Positions 33,069 to 41,741 are shown, numbered from the stretch's first letter. The stretch: 64,000 nt of DNA from JACRLV01 sp045863555 (GCA_045863555.1 BTUU01000007.1:214382-278381), one strand, 5' to 3'. The notes: generated by a model not told the origin, from the sequence alone. Numbers and translations are program-made.

Positions 33069-33592
33069 CAGAGTTTGTTCGCTGACTCTGCAAAGAGGGG
33101 GCGCGGATTTTTGCCCTCGCTGATCGGTTCAAACCCCATTCGAAGATCAACGCAGAACACAGCATCCGCGGGGAGTTCGCATGGTTTCGACCATTCCGAT
33201 TCGGCGCATCTTCGTCTCTCAATCGTCCCGATAACGAGCGTGAATGAGACGGTCTCGACGGTATTCCGTTTCACGGTCACTTTTGGGATCGCGAAGATAG
33301 GGCCGGGAGGAAGATAGTGTGGAACGATTCGATACGTTTCATCGGTATTCACTCGCCAGAGTCGAAGGCCTGATACGAGTGACCCTTCCAAATTCCATTT
33401 TCCAAGCTCGAGATCATCGTCTGTTTGATTCTCGACAACGATGCGGACTTCGGCGAGACGCTCGCCGTGGTCGCGAACGATTCGGAATGAGTCGAGTTTG
33501 AGGCCGATCTGATTGTGCGCGTAGACTTGGGCGGGCGGCTGGGGTGCCGCTACGAATACGAGTGTGAAAGCGATACTGAACAGGCTCAGCAT
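33053..33592 (-). CDS. hypothetical exported protein, 179 aa
   Basis: Family not recognised. The start at 33592 has AAGGA about 8 bases upstream and opens a signal peptide (LSLFSIAFTLVFVAAPQPPA). The mature part is beta-rich: GLKLDSFRIVRDHGERLAEV, RIVVENQTDDDLELGKWNLE, VTVKRNTVETVSFTLVIGT, with a pair of Cys in CAESEWSKPCELP. It reads like a single immunoglobulin-like or DUF4352-like sandwich, but this is only an impression. Base composition is visibly less GC-rich than the genes on both sides, suggesting recent acquisition or relaxed selection. It is convergent with ribBA and 112 bases from the propeller gene on the same strand. Confidence 0.6.
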   Translation of the reverse strand: MLSLFSIAFTLVFVAAPQPPAQVYAHNQIGLKLDSFRIVRDHGERLAEVRIVVENQTDDDLELGKWNLEGSLVSGLRLWRVNTDETYRIVPHYLPPGPIFAIPKVTVKRNTVETVSFTLVIGTIERRRCAESEWSKPCELPADAVFCVDLRMGFEPISEGKNPRPLFAESANKLWYQSK

Positions 33593-33704
33593 GGGCGGTT
33601 CCTTCCTTTTTTGAGATCCCGAATCCGGTTGAGCTGACATTGCGACGGCTGGACAGCCACGCGCCGTACGCTCACCGAGTCCTCCCCCGCGGCTGCCACG
33701 TCGT

Positions 33705-34964
33705 TCACTCCCAGCGGTACACCGCGACCGCCTTGAGTTCGCGGATCACGATCTCTCGGCCTGTGACGGCCAGGTGCCCCCATGTCTCCGCGTCGGCGAT
33801 TTTCTTCGTGTCGAGAAGCGTGAACTCCTTGGGCGTCGCGTCCAGCAATAGCAGTTCGCCGCGCTGGTCGAGCGCCAGCACGCGGTCGCGGTTCAGGACG
33901 AGGCTCCAGTATTCGCCGAACGCCTTCGACCGCCACGCCTCCGTGCCGTCTTTCAGATTCAGGCACGCCGCCCGCTGGTTCCGCAGGTGGACGTACGCGA
34001 AATCGCCCACGACCACCGGCGTCGACATGTACCCTTGAGCCTTGTTTTCCCAAAGTTCGTTCAGCCCGAACGAATCCGCTGACTTCGCCAGTTCGAAGCC
34101 GAGCGATTTTCCGCCATAGGCGCTGACGAAGAGCCGGTCGCCGACGATCACCGGCGTCCAGATGTTCATACCTCGGAACGCCGGGATTTCGCGCCGCCAG
34201 AGCACCTTCCCATCCTCCGGCGCGACGCCCGTCAGCTCGGTCCTTGTCTGCACCACGAACTGCGGCGTCCCGCAGAGTGTCGCATGGACCGGCGAGGCGA
34301 ACGCGCTGCCCATCATGCCCCCGCCGTCGACGAGCGTCCGCCACCGAACCTCGCCCGTGATCTTGTCGAGGCGTACGAAGGAACCGCCCGCCTGCACGTA
34401 GACGCTGTCGTCGACGATCAGCGGTGATGACACGAACCCGAACGACGGCAGATCGGTCTTGAACTTCTCGACAAAGTCGATCGACCAGCGTTTTTCGCCG
34501 GTATTCGCATCGAGGCATACGAGCAGGTCGCGCATTCCGGCGACGTAGAGGCGCTCGCCATCGCAGGCCGGCGTTGCGCGGATCCAGTCGCCGTTTTTCT
34601 TCGCGATGAACGAAACGCTCATCGCCCCGGGCCACTCGGTGGTCCACAGCGTCCTGCCAGTGGCACGGTCGAGGGCGTAGACCACCTCATCTTTTTTGTC
34701 GCGGGTCTCCGTGACGAAGATGCGGTCGCCGACGATCAGCGGCCCCGAGTAGCTCGGGCCGAGTTCGACGCGCCAGACCTGCTTGAGGCCCTTCAGGTCG
34801 TTCGGCCACGCCGGACTCTCGGCCACGCGCCCATCCCGCGTCGGTCCGCGCCACTGGGGCCAGTCTTTGCCCGCTGCATCGCCGGCAGCAACCGTACTCG
34901 TCAATCCGATCGTCAGTCCTATTGTCAGTCCGACGATCGCGCACCATCTCCGTCGCCCAGCCAT
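33705..34964 (-). CDS. exported PQQ-like beta-propeller protein
   Basis: 419 aa from ATG 34964 (GAAGGAG upstream). The signal peptide contains a short internal repetition (IGLTIGLTIGLT), then DWPQWRGPTRDGRVAES, the standard opening of planctomycete quinoprotein-like propellers. Repeats of about 40 residues follow, with the patterns VVYALDRATGRTLWTTEWP, LLVCLDANTGEKRWSIDF and GSFVRLDKITGEVRWRTL. The Trp-docking wording fits the PQQ superfamily, but no catalytic Asp/Ca site of alcohol dehydrogenases is evident. Probably a periplasmic or surface propeller of unknown partner. It differs clearly from the other propeller at 8.0-9.2 kb, so they are not recent duplicates. Confidence 0.85.
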   Translation of the reverse strand: MAGRRRWCAIVGLTIGLTIGLTSTVAAGDAAGKDWPQWRGPTRDGRVAESPAWPNDLKGLKQVWRVELGPSYSGPLIVGDRIFVTETRDKKDEVVYALDRATGRTLWTTEWPGAMSVSFIAKKNGDWIRATPACDGERLYVAGMRDLLVCLDANTGEKRWSIDFVEKFKTDLPSFGFVSSPLIVDDSVYVQAGGSFVRLDKITGEVRWRTLVDGGGMMGSAFASPVHATLCGTPQFVVQTRTELTGVAPEDGKVLWRREIPAFRGMNIWTPVIVGDRLFVSAYGGKSLGFELAKSADSFGLNELWENKAQGYMSTPVVVGDFAYVHLRNQRAACLNLKDGTEAWRSKAFGEYWSLVLNRDRVLALDQRGELLLLDATPKEFTLLDTKKIADAETWGHLAVTGREIVIRELKAVAVYRWE

Positions 34965-35115
34965 TTCGAGTATCTCCTTCTCAATAGCGATCAGGGGATG
35001 GTAGCGCGACCGCGACCGCCGTCTACTCGCAGTGCGGGGGACATTCGCGCTTTCACGGCACCGGTCCAGTCGACGGCGGCAGCGCCGCCCAGCCGCCGGG
35101 CAGGATTCGGGCGAT

Positions 35116-36657
35116 TCAATCCCCCTCGGTCGCCCCATCCGGCCGACGGATGTCGTATTTCTTGAGGCGGTAGCGAAGATTGTCGCGGCTGATGCCGAGC
35201 GCGACCGCGGCTTTGGTCTGGTTCCAGTCGTGGTCCTCTAGGGCCTTGACGATGATCGATCGCTCATGGCCTTCCAATGGCGACATCGTTTCCGGCTGCT
35301 CGGGTGTCGGAACCGGTTCACCGGCGATCTCGCGCGGCAGATTTCCGGGGGTGATCGCGCCGGTGTCGCAGAGCAGCACCGCGCGCTCGATCACGTTTCG
35401 CATTTCGCGGATGTTGCCCGGCCAGCGGTAGTCGCAGAGCAGTCTCATCGTTTCCGGCGCGATGCTGGGCCTGGGCCAGCCGAGATCCCGGGCCGTGCGG
35501 TCGACGTAGTAGTTCACGAGCAGCGGAATGTCGTCGCGCCGCTCGCGGAGTGGCGGCAGGTTGATCGGGAAGACGTTCAGCCGATAGTAGAGATCCTCGC
35601 GAAACTCGCCTGTCTCCATCGCCTTTTTGAGGTTCCGGTTCGTGGCGGCGATGATGCGGACATCGCAGGTAACGGTTTTCGTGCCCCCGACGCGGACGAA
35701 CTCGCGCTCCTGGAGGACGCGGAGCAGCTTGATCTGCGTCGACGGGCTGATGTCGCCGATCTCGTCGAGGAAAAGCGTACCGCCGTCGGCGAGTTCAAAC
35801 CGGCCGAGCTTGCGGGCCGTCGCGCCGGTGAACGCGCCGGCCTCGTGGCCGAACAACTCGCTTTCGAGCAGGGTCTCCGGCAGCGCGGCACAGTTGATGG
35901 CGATGAACGCCTTGTAATTCCGCGGGCTCATCGCGTGCACGCGGCGCGCCGTCAGTTCCTTGCCGGTGCCCGTTTCGCCGAGCAGAAGGACGGTCGCGTT
36001 CGTTGACGCGACGCGGTCGCAGAGTTGCAGCACATCCTTGAGCGGGGCGCTCGCGCCAATGATCGGGTCGTCGTGCACAGCGCCTTCGCGGAGGCCGAGA
36101 TTCTCGCGCTTCAGATTTTCGTGCGTCTGGGCGTTCGCCACGCCGGTCGCCGCGAGATTCGCGAAGATCTGGAGCAGGTCGACGTCGTGTTCGTCGAAGG
36201 GCTGGCCACCGCGTTTGTTCAGGACTTCGACCACGCCCATCGTCTGGCCGCGCACGCGCAGGGGTGCGACGACCATTCCACGTGTCACGAAGGTCGATTT
36301 TTCGTCGAACCCGCCGAAGAAATCAGGGTGGCGGTGGACGTCTGGAACCAGCATCGGCTGGCCGGTCGACGCGACGCGGCCGGCGATGCCCAATGTCGCG
36401 TCGAATTCCTCGCCTACGAGCGCGGCGCCTTCCGCTCCCACGGCCGCCTTGAACACGAGCTTATTCCGCGGCCTGTCGAGCAGGATGACCGAACTCGCCT
36501 CGGCACCGAGCACGTCAGCCGCACTCCGCGCGATCGCCTGGAGCACCGCCTGGAGGTCGAGCGAGCCGTTGATGGCCGCCGACGCTTCGAGCAGGGCCTC
36601 GAGCGTGGCTTCGTCAACCCGGACCTGCGGATTCCTGATCGTTGGTTCGGCGGACAC
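35116..36657 (-). CDS. GAF-domain sigma54-dependent transcriptional activator
   Basis: 513 aa. GTG 36657, five bases after a GGGGGG run, is preferred over TTG 36669. Domains: GAF sensor (about residues 10-180; SVILLDRPRNKLVFKAAVG, GMVVAPLRVRGQTMGVVEV), AAA+ sigma54-interaction domain (about 205-430; Walker A LGETGTGKELTARRVH, GAFTGA loop in GHEAGAFTGATARKLG, Walker B GTLFLDEIGD), and a Fis-type helix-turn-helix (last 45 residues; DWNQTKAAVALGISRDNLRY). It should bind enhancers and open sigma54 promoters using ATP in response to a GAF ligand. NorR/NifA-like architecture without a receiver domain. Targets are unknown; no obvious -24/-12 site was found nearby. Confidence 0.95.
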   Translation of the reverse strand: MSAEPTIRNPQVRVDEATLEALLEASAAINGSLDLQAVLQAIARSAADVLGAEASSVILLDRPRNKLVFKAAVGAEGAALVGEEFDATLGIAGRVASTGQPMLVPDVHRHPDFFGGFDEKSTFVTRGMVVAPLRVRGQTMGVVEVLNKRGGQPFDEHDVDLLQIFANLAATGVANAQTHENLKRENLGLREGAVHDDPIIGASAPLKDVLQLCDRVASTNATVLLLGETGTGKELTARRVHAMSPRNYKAFIAINCAALPETLLESELFGHEAGAFTGATARKLGRFELADGGTLFLDEIGDISPSTQIKLLRVLQEREFVRVGGTKTVTCDVRIIAATNRNLKKAMETGEFREDLYYRLNVFPINLPPLRERRDDIPLLVNYYVDRTARDLGWPRPSIAPETMRLLCDYRWPGNIREMRNVIERAVLLCDTGAITPGNLPREIAGEPVPTPEQPETMSPLEGHERSIIVKALEDHDWNQTKAAVALGISRDNLRYRLKKYDIRRPDGATEGD

Positions 36658-36710
36658 GAATCCCCCCAAGGCCGGAGCCCACGGATGGAGGTTGAACGGT
36701 TCGTACCAGC

Positions 36711-36740
36711 ACTATACACGCTCTGGAGCGCCGGCGACAA
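36711..36740 (-). promoter_or_regulatory. probable sigma70-type promoter of the sigma54-activator gene
   Basis: Read on the minus strand: TTGTCG (36740-36735), an 18-base spacer, TATAGT (36716-36711). The -10 lies 53 bases before the GTG start, leaving a leader of about 45 bases. Both boxes match the consensus at four or five of six positions. Confidence 0.5.
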
Positions 36741-36824
36741 AAACGCGCGGCCACTCACGTTCGATCGCGGCGGAATCTGGCGGAAGTTGGCGAATTCCAG
36801 TTGCTCAGCGACCGAAGTCCGCGG

Positions 36825-38009
36825 TCAGGCTTCGACCGGGCCGGTGTCGTAGCGCGCGAGTCCGGTCATCTGGCGGTATGCGAACCGCGGGGGCGAGAGT
36901 CGGGTAAGCCAGTCGCGGGCAAACCGCATGAACCCGGAAGAACCCTGGGCGAGCCGCCCCATCCTCCACGAGCCGTGCGTCACGGCCGCCGTGCGCTCGA
37001 AGCGGAGGCGCTCGAAGGCCTCGAGGGCGGCGGAGGTTGAGCCGTTCGCCTTGAGGCAGCGGGCGAGAATGGGTGCGTCCTCGATCGCCATGCAGCCCCC
37101 CTGTCCGAGGTTGGGCGTGGTTGCGTGCGCGGCGTCGCCGATGAGGACGACGGCTTCACGGCACCATGGCCGGGCCGGAACACGGTCGATGATGTCGTTG
37201 CGGATGACCGCGTCGGCCGGCGTCTGCGCGATGATCTGCGGAACTGGCGGCGCCCAGGAGCGGAAGAGGCGGCTGACCTCACTATGCTCGTCGGGCGACG
37301 AATCTCCGGCCGGGGCATCGGCCACGGCGAACCAGTAGACCCGGCCGCCGGGAAGCGGCGTGATGCCGAAGCGCTGCCCGCGGCCCCAGATCTCCACGAG
37401 CACGTCCGTCGGGTGGAGCTCCGGAGGAATCGTCGCGACGCCGCGCCAGCAGGTGTAACCCGCGTAGCGCGGCGGTGAATCACCGAAGACGGCGGCGCGG
37501 ACGGCGGAGCGGATCCCGTCTGCGCCGATCAGGATGTCGCCCGTTGCCCGTGAGCCGTCGTCGAACATGGCGGTGACGGGGCCCGGGTGATCGTTCGAAC
37601 TGAAGGCGCGGTGCTGCTGTTCGACGGAGACGAGTCGCTTGCCGAGGCGCACGGTCGCGGGTGGGACGTGCTGGGCGAGCGCTTCGATCAGCTCGGCGCG
37701 ATGGAGCATCCACAGCGTGGGCGGGAGATCTAAATCGCGCTCGAACCGCGCATACTCGACGCGCAGAAGCACGCGTCCGTCTTCGCGCCGGACCTCGCCC
37801 GCGGCCGACGGCTTTCCGCGGGCGCGAATCGAATCTCCGACGCCGATGTGATCGAGGGCACGGAGAGCATTCGCCCAGAGGCTGATTCCCGCGCCGACCT
37901 CGGTGAACCGCGGCGAGCGCTCGAAGAGCGTGGACTCGATCCCCGCGCGGCGGAGTGCGATGGAGGCGCAGAGGCCCGCGATTCCGCCGCCGATGATGAG
38001 GGCGTGCAT
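36825..38009 (-). CDS. FAD-dependent monooxygenase (aromatic-ring hydroxylase family)
   Basis: A 394-aa flavoprotein of the PHBH-like group A monooxygenases. The dinucleotide-binding loop IIGGGIAGLCASIALRRAG opens the protein, the DG motif LIGADGIRSAVRAAVF is in the middle, and the second FAD contact LIGDAAHATTPNLGQGGCM is near residue 280, followed by an acidic IEDAPILA. The order and spacing resemble zeaxanthin epoxidase/FAD-dependent urate hydroxylase-like enzymes, but the substrate cannot be read. It starts 10 bases after the stop of the HExxH protein gene, without a clear SD, so the two are probably co-transcribed. Confidence 0.88.
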   Translation of the reverse strand: MHALIIGGGIAGLCASIALRRAGIESTLFERSPRFTEVGAGISLWANALRALDHIGVGDSIRARGKPSAAGEVRREDGRVLLRVEYARFERDLDLPPTLWMLHRAELIEALAQHVPPATVRLGKRLVSVEQQHRAFSSNDHPGPVTAMFDDGSRATGDILIGADGIRSAVRAAVFGDSPPRYAGYTCWRGVATIPPELHPTDVLVEIWGRGQRFGITPLPGGRVYWFAVADAPAGDSSPDEHSEVSRLFRSWAPPVPQIIAQTPADAVIRNDIIDRVPARPWCREAVVLIGDAAHATTPNLGQGGCMAIEDAPILARCLKANGSTSAALEAFERLRFERTAAVTHGSWRMGRLAQGSSGFMRFARDWLTRLSPPRFAYRQMTGLARYDTGPVEA

Positions 38010-38019
38010 CGGCGACTCG

Positions 38020-39024
38020 CTACGGGCGGGGTGTTTTCTCGACGATCTGAGTAAGCGCTTCGTCGGTCGTCATTTTGCCATCCAGATGGGTCGTCCATGG
38101 CTGGCGAACCGCGGCGGTCGCGTCCGGCACCTTGGCATAGTAGCCGGCCGCGTCACCGTAGTGCTTGTGCTGCGGATTCAGCAGCCGCCGAACCGTTTCG
38201 CCGGCTTGGACGAAGATCAGCGTGTGCGGGACGCTGCGCATGGTTTCTGAGCGCGGGGAGTGGCCGGCCTGCTGGAGTTTCTTCCGGAGTTCATTGAGCA
38301 CGGTCGGCTGTGATTGGGTCGAGATATCGAGGGCGTGGGTGCATTCGTGCAACACGGTCTCGGCGAGAAGTTCGGGTTTTTCGTCCGCACTGACGATGCA
38401 GACGCCCCCGCCGCCCCGCCGGCGGTGCGTGAAGCCGCCGGGCGCTGGAGCGGATGCGACGAGATAGACGGGGATGGCTTCCTGTCCGTTGTTCATTCCG
38501 AGGCTCTTTTCGATGTATACGATGCAGCGGGACGCATGCGGGAGAAGCTCGGATTCCAGCGACTTCCGCGCGGCTGCGATCTTCCGCTGATGCTCGGGCC
38601 ATGTCTTCTGGACGAATTCGCGTTCGATCGGGTCGTAGGCGTCAAGGAGCTTCGTCGCGAGTTCTCGAAGCGGGAGCCTGGCGCCAGTCATCGACTGAAA
38701 CTCCGCGGGCAGTTTCTCGGCGATCCGGCGAGCAGCCGCCACGTCTTCGGCCTGCATCAGGGATCCTTCGAGGATCCCCCACGCCATCTGGCCGCCGAGC
38801 GATTTCTCGATTTCGGCGACGGTCTTTACCGCCTCTCGCAGCGCCTCCGGCCGCCTGTCTTCGGCGAGGTCCGCGAGGGCGCGGATCGCGTAGTGCATGT
38901 CCAGGAAACGGCTTTCGAGGAACTCGATGCGGGGCCCCCCCTGCGCGGCCGGGGTCGTTGTCGGCACTGTCTGGCCGCGCGCGGTCGCCGCGATCAGGAC
39001 GAGGATCAGAGGGATGCAACGCAT
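38020..39024 (-). CDS. exported putative zinc-metalloprotease-like protein (HExxH)
   Basis: 334 aa from ATG 39024 (AGGAG about 9 bases upstream). The signal peptide is CIPLILVLIAATARGQ. The first 160 mature residues are helical and charged (LADLAEDRRPEALREAVKTV). A zinc-binding-type motif HECTH is at residues 226-230 in LLAETVLHECTHALDI, a context like that of gluzincin peptidases; a third ligand cannot be assigned. The region before it (VYLVASAPAPGGF, GGGGVCIVSADEK) is strand-rich, as in such folds. No named family recognised; DUF1570-type putative peptidases of planctomycetes are the nearest thing I can suggest. Gene order suggests co-transcription with the monooxygenase. Confidence 0.65.
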   Translation of the reverse strand: MRCIPLILVLIAATARGQTVPTTTPAAQGGPRIEFLESRFLDMHYAIRALADLAEDRRPEALREAVKTVAEIEKSLGGQMAWGILEGSLMQAEDVAAARRIAEKLPAEFQSMTGARLPLRELATKLLDAYDPIEREFVQKTWPEHQRKIAAARKSLESELLPHASRCIVYIEKSLGMNNGQEAIPVYLVASAPAPGGFTHRRRGGGGVCIVSADEKPELLAETVLHECTHALDISTQSQPTVLNELRKKLQQAGHSPRSETMRSVPHTLIFVQAGETVRRLLNPQHKHYGDAAGYYAKVPDATAAVRQPWTTHLDGKMTTDEALTQIVEKTPRP

Positions 39025-39135
39025 CTGGGTGCTCCTGTCGAGGCGTGTCCGCCAATTAGCCTCGCCCGTTTGCAGGCCGGTCAGGTTGATTAGACGCGGC
39101 CGGGCGGTTTGCCCGGTCACGGATTGCCGTCGAGA

Positions 39136-39333
39136 TTAGCGAATCGTGCCGTCGTCCTGAATCCGTTCGGCGGGGATCCAGACGACCTGCCCGTTTTCCC
39201 AGACGACGATAGGGTCGCCGGTGCGCTTGTGGTCGATGAGGGCGTCGCGAACGGCTTGCTGACAGGCCTGTTCAAGGATGTGGTCATCCTGCATGACGGC
39301 GTCGATGTCGATTTCCGGGTCGAATCTATGCAT
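39136..39333 (-). CDS. small partner protein of the zeta-type kinase (candidate antitoxin), 65 aa
   Basis: A 65-aa acidic protein, MHRFDPEIDIDAVMQDDHIL then ACQQAVRDALIDHKRTGDPI and VVWENGQVVWIPAERI. Its start overlaps the end of the zeta-type gene by 8 bases, so translation is coupled. Small proteins with the HKRTGDPIVVWENGQVVW pattern often accompany zeta-like kinases in other genomes, to my recollection. The first half should be helical and the second a beta-hairpin. By position it is the candidate antitoxin or cofactor; classical epsilon antitoxins differ in sequence and precede the toxin gene. No DNA-binding motif is seen. Confidence 0.65.
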   Translation of the reverse strand: MHRFDPEIDIDAVMQDDHILEQACQQAVRDALIDHKRTGDPIVVWENGQVVWIPAERIQDDGTIR

Positions 39334-39916
39334 CGCGTGCGAACTCCTGCAGCGCTTTCCATTGTATCGGTCGCACGACCCGATCGGCAATTCCGATTCC
39401 GCCGCGTGCGACCAGAACCGCGCCGGTGGGGTTCGAATTGTCAAAGACCATCCAGCGCACCGCGAGGGGCATGTACAACTCGAACAGGTTTTTCAGACCG
39501 CGCACAAATCGCCGTCTGATCGTTGCCTCTGGAATGTTGTGACCGCCGCGGTGGACACGATCCGCGACGCGCTGAACGGCGAGGTCGGCGCTGCTCAGCG
39601 TGACGAACACGAGGTGGACGTGATAGTCTTCGCGCAACCGGGCAGCGAGGAACGGCGCGAGTGTGCGACTCGCAAGCGTCGTCTCGAAGGCGAAGTTCGC
39701 CCGCGCGGCCGCGAGTCCTTCGAGGCGCTCGACCATGATCTTGCCTGCCATCATGGCAGCAGAGTCCGGATCAAAGCCCGAAAGACCGCGGGCGATCACG
39801 TCGGCGTTAACGAAGTGAGTCACCGCGAGAGCGCCACGGAGCCCGCGCGGCGCGACCGTCGATTTTCCGGCCCCGTTCGGGCCGCCGAGGACGACGATAT
39901 GAGGCCGGCTAGGCAT
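39326..39916 (-). CDS. zeta-toxin-like nucleotide kinase
   Basis: A 196-aa P-loop kinase. Walker A is GGPNGAGKST (residues 11-20). The family continues with FVNADVIARGLSGFDPDSAA, the substrate-site segment FAFETTLASRTLAPFL, LVFVTLSSADLAVQRVADRV, RGGHNIPEATIRRRFVRGL and the closing VFDNSNPTGAVLVARGG. Zeta toxins phosphorylate UDP-N-acetylglucosamine and block cell-wall synthesis; short chromosomal relatives like this one are annotated likewise, but their activity is mostly untested. It lies 12 bases after the DUF1877 gene and overlaps the small partner gene. Planctomycete walls contain peptidoglycan, so the classical target would exist. Confidence 0.85.
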   Translation of the reverse strand: MPSRPHIVVLGGPNGAGKSTVAPRGLRGALAVTHFVNADVIARGLSGFDPDSAAMMAGKIMVERLEGLAAARANFAFETTLASRTLAPFLAARLREDYHVHLVFVTLSSADLAVQRVADRVHRGGHNIPEATIRRRFVRGLKNLFELYMPLAVRWMVFDNSNPTGAVLVARGGIGIADRVVRPIQWKALQEFARDA

Positions 39917-39928
39917 ATCTATCTGAGA

Positions 39929-40486
39929 TCAGCAATGGTAAACGAGGATGCCCTTCCGTTTTCGGGCTGCGGCGCGCATGAACTCTACAACTCTGTCGTA
40001 ATACTCGACGACGTATTCGATCGAATCAGCGTTTTTCCAAATCTCCGGGTAGATCGAGTGCCTGGCCAGCTTCTGCAAGTCGAGCCGTGCGGCGAAATCT
40101 GCTTGCGATAAGGTGTCCAAGGCGTCGGCGATCGCACTGACTTCATCCGACGTAAACGCCCGAGCGGGTCCGTAACCCACATCCTCGTCGCCGATCTGCG
40201 CGCCGCCAACCTGGAGGAACGCCCACGGAAAGTCGCCCTCCCACGCGGTCCCCGTCAACGCGAAATGCATCGCGTGCCAGGCCTTGTCGATATTGAGCGA
40301 ATTCCCGTGATCTTCCAGCCGTTCATCGTCGGAGTCGTCGCCGTCTTCATCGCCGCCGAATTCGTCGTCGAATTCACCCTCGTCGCCAAAGTCGCTATCG
40401 AGGAGATGGCGAATCTTCGGCGGCGCGGCGAGGAGCGCTTCGATCGTGTGGTCCCAAACTTCGCGGATTTCGCACGTCTGTCCCAT
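39929..40486 (-). CDS. DUF1877 (YfbM-like) protein
   Basis: 185 aa. The acidic low-complexity stretch SDFGDEGEFDDEFGGDEDGD (about residues 31-50) separates an N-terminal segment from the YfbM-like core: NIDKAWHAMHFALTGTAW, ALDTLSQADFAARLDL, YPEIWKNADSIEYVVEYYDR then VVEFMRAAARKRKGILVYH. Function unknown; the fold is a small alpha/beta domain. The start has GGAG seven bases upstream and lies 21 bases after the ispG stop, so the gene is probably in the ispG transcript together with the zeta-type kinase. Whether it belongs to the toxin module is undetermined. Confidence 0.85.
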   Translation of the reverse strand: MGQTCEIREVWDHTIEALLAAPPKIRHLLDSDFGDEGEFDDEFGGDEDGDDSDDERLEDHGNSLNIDKAWHAMHFALTGTAWEGDFPWAFLQVGGAQIGDEDVGYGPARAFTSDEVSAIADALDTLSQADFAARLDLQKLARHSIYPEIWKNADSIEYVVEYYDRVVEFMRAAARKRKGILVYHC

Positions 40487-40507
40487 TCATGATCTCCGGC
40501 GCGTCGT

Positions 40508-41713
40508 CTATCGCACCACGCTCAGCGGCACGCTCCCGTCCTTCCTGGGCAGCGGGTCCGGGGGCTTGATGTCTACGCTTGCGCCCAGCAGCGTCGCCTC
40601 GCCGCGGGAGACGCGCTCCGCCAGGACGCGACATTCGTGCAGCAACGCGTCGAGCATCCCCGCCTCGGGCACCGTCTGACGCAGCTCGCCCTGCACGTAG
40701 AGGATGCCCTTGCCCTTGCCGGCGAAGATCGCCACGTCCGCCCCTTCGCATTCGCCTGGGCCGTTCACGACGCAGCCCATGACCGCGACCTTGATCGGCA
40801 GCTTGATCTCCTCGCTGATCTTCCGCCGCACATCCGTCACGAGCTTGAACAGGTCGACCTCGATCCGGCCGCACGACGGGCACGCGATCAGCTCCGGCTC
40901 GGTCCGGCTCCGCAGGCCCAGCGAGCAGAGCAGCTCCTTGCCGTCTTCGACCTCGTAGACCGGGTCGGCGGCGTAGGAGATGCGGATCGTGTCGCCGATG
41001 CCGTTGGCCAGCAGCGTCCCCAGCGCCGCGATCGAGCGAATCCGCCCCGTCTCCGGCGGGCCGGCGTGCGTGACGCCGAGGTGCAGCGGGAAATCGACCT
41101 TGTTGGCGATGGCCGTGTAGACGTCGATGACGATGCGCGGGTCGATCGACTTGGCCGAGATCACGATGTCGTGGTAGTTCGCCTCGTCGAAGATCCGCAG
41201 GTACTCCTCGAGCTTCTCCATCATGATTCGGATCAGCCCGCCCGCGTAGTCCCCGGCCATCGACGCCTTTTCCTCGGCCCGCTGGCCCTTGTCCTTGCGT
41301 TCGACGATGCCGCCCTCGTTCAGGCCGACGCGGATGGGCACGCCGCGTTCCTTGCACGCTGCGATGACCTTCAGGACCTGCCGCCGATCCTGGATATTTC
41401 CCGGATTCAGGCGGATTTTGTGCACGCCCGCTTCGATCGCCTCCAGCGCCCGCTCAAAGTGGAAATGCACGTCCGCGACGATCGGCACCGGGCTGGCCGC
41501 GATGATGTGCGGCAGCGCGGCCGTGTCCATCTTCTCCGGCACGGCCACGCGGACGATATCCGCCCCGGCCCGGGCGAGCTTCTGCACGTCGGCGATGCAC
41601 TGATCGATCTCGTACGTATATCCGGCGGTCATCGTCTGAAGCACGACAGGGGCGTCGCCGCCCATCTTCACGGGGCCGACGGAGACCTGACGGGTTTTGC
41701 GGCGTGGGGGCAT
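40508..41713 (-). CDS. ispG: 4-hydroxy-3-methylbut-2-en-1-yl diphosphate synthase (IspG/GcpE)
   Basis: A 401-aa Fe-S enzyme of the MEP isoprenoid pathway that converts MEcPP to HMBPP. The TIM-barrel half shows GGDAPVVLQTMTAGYTYEID, VPIVADVHFHFERALEA, KIRLNPGNI and VGLNEGGI. The [4Fe-4S] half has CPSCGR and MGCVVNGPGECEGAD, with a third Cys-Glu arrangement as in bacterial IspG, and ends GILYVQGELRQ. Length and motifs are normal. There is no good SD before ATG 41713; instead the leader carries two copies of GAAGAGCGAA. The downstream genes on the same strand are DUF1877, a zeta-like kinase and its partner, spaced 21, 12 and -8 bases. Confidence 0.97.
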   Translation of the reverse strand: MPPRRKTRQVSVGPVKMGGDAPVVLQTMTAGYTYEIDQCIADVQKLARAGADIVRVAVPEKMDTAALPHIIAASPVPIVADVHFHFERALEAIEAGVHKIRLNPGNIQDRRQVLKVIAACKERGVPIRVGLNEGGIVERKDKGQRAEEKASMAGDYAGGLIRIMMEKLEEYLRIFDEANYHDIVISAKSIDPRIVIDVYTAIANKVDFPLHLGVTHAGPPETGRIRSIAALGTLLANGIGDTIRISYAADPVYEVEDGKELLCSLGLRSRTEPELIACPSCGRIEVDLFKLVTDVRRKISEEIKLPIKVAVMGCVVNGPGECEGADVAIFAGKGKGILYVQGELRQTVPEAGMLDALLHECRVLAERVSRGEATLLGASVDIKPPDPLPRKDGSVPLSVVR

Positions 41714-41717
41714 AGTT

Positions 41718-41741
41718 GAAGAGCGAAGTTCGAAGAGCGAA
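41718..41741. repeat. two copies of GAAGAGCGAA in the ispG leader
   Basis: GAAGAGCGAA at 41718-41727 and 41732-41741, immediately upstream of the ispG start. The same decamer is iterated at both ends of the hairpin cassette (2283-2298 and, inverted, 2672-2682). Confidence 0.6.
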
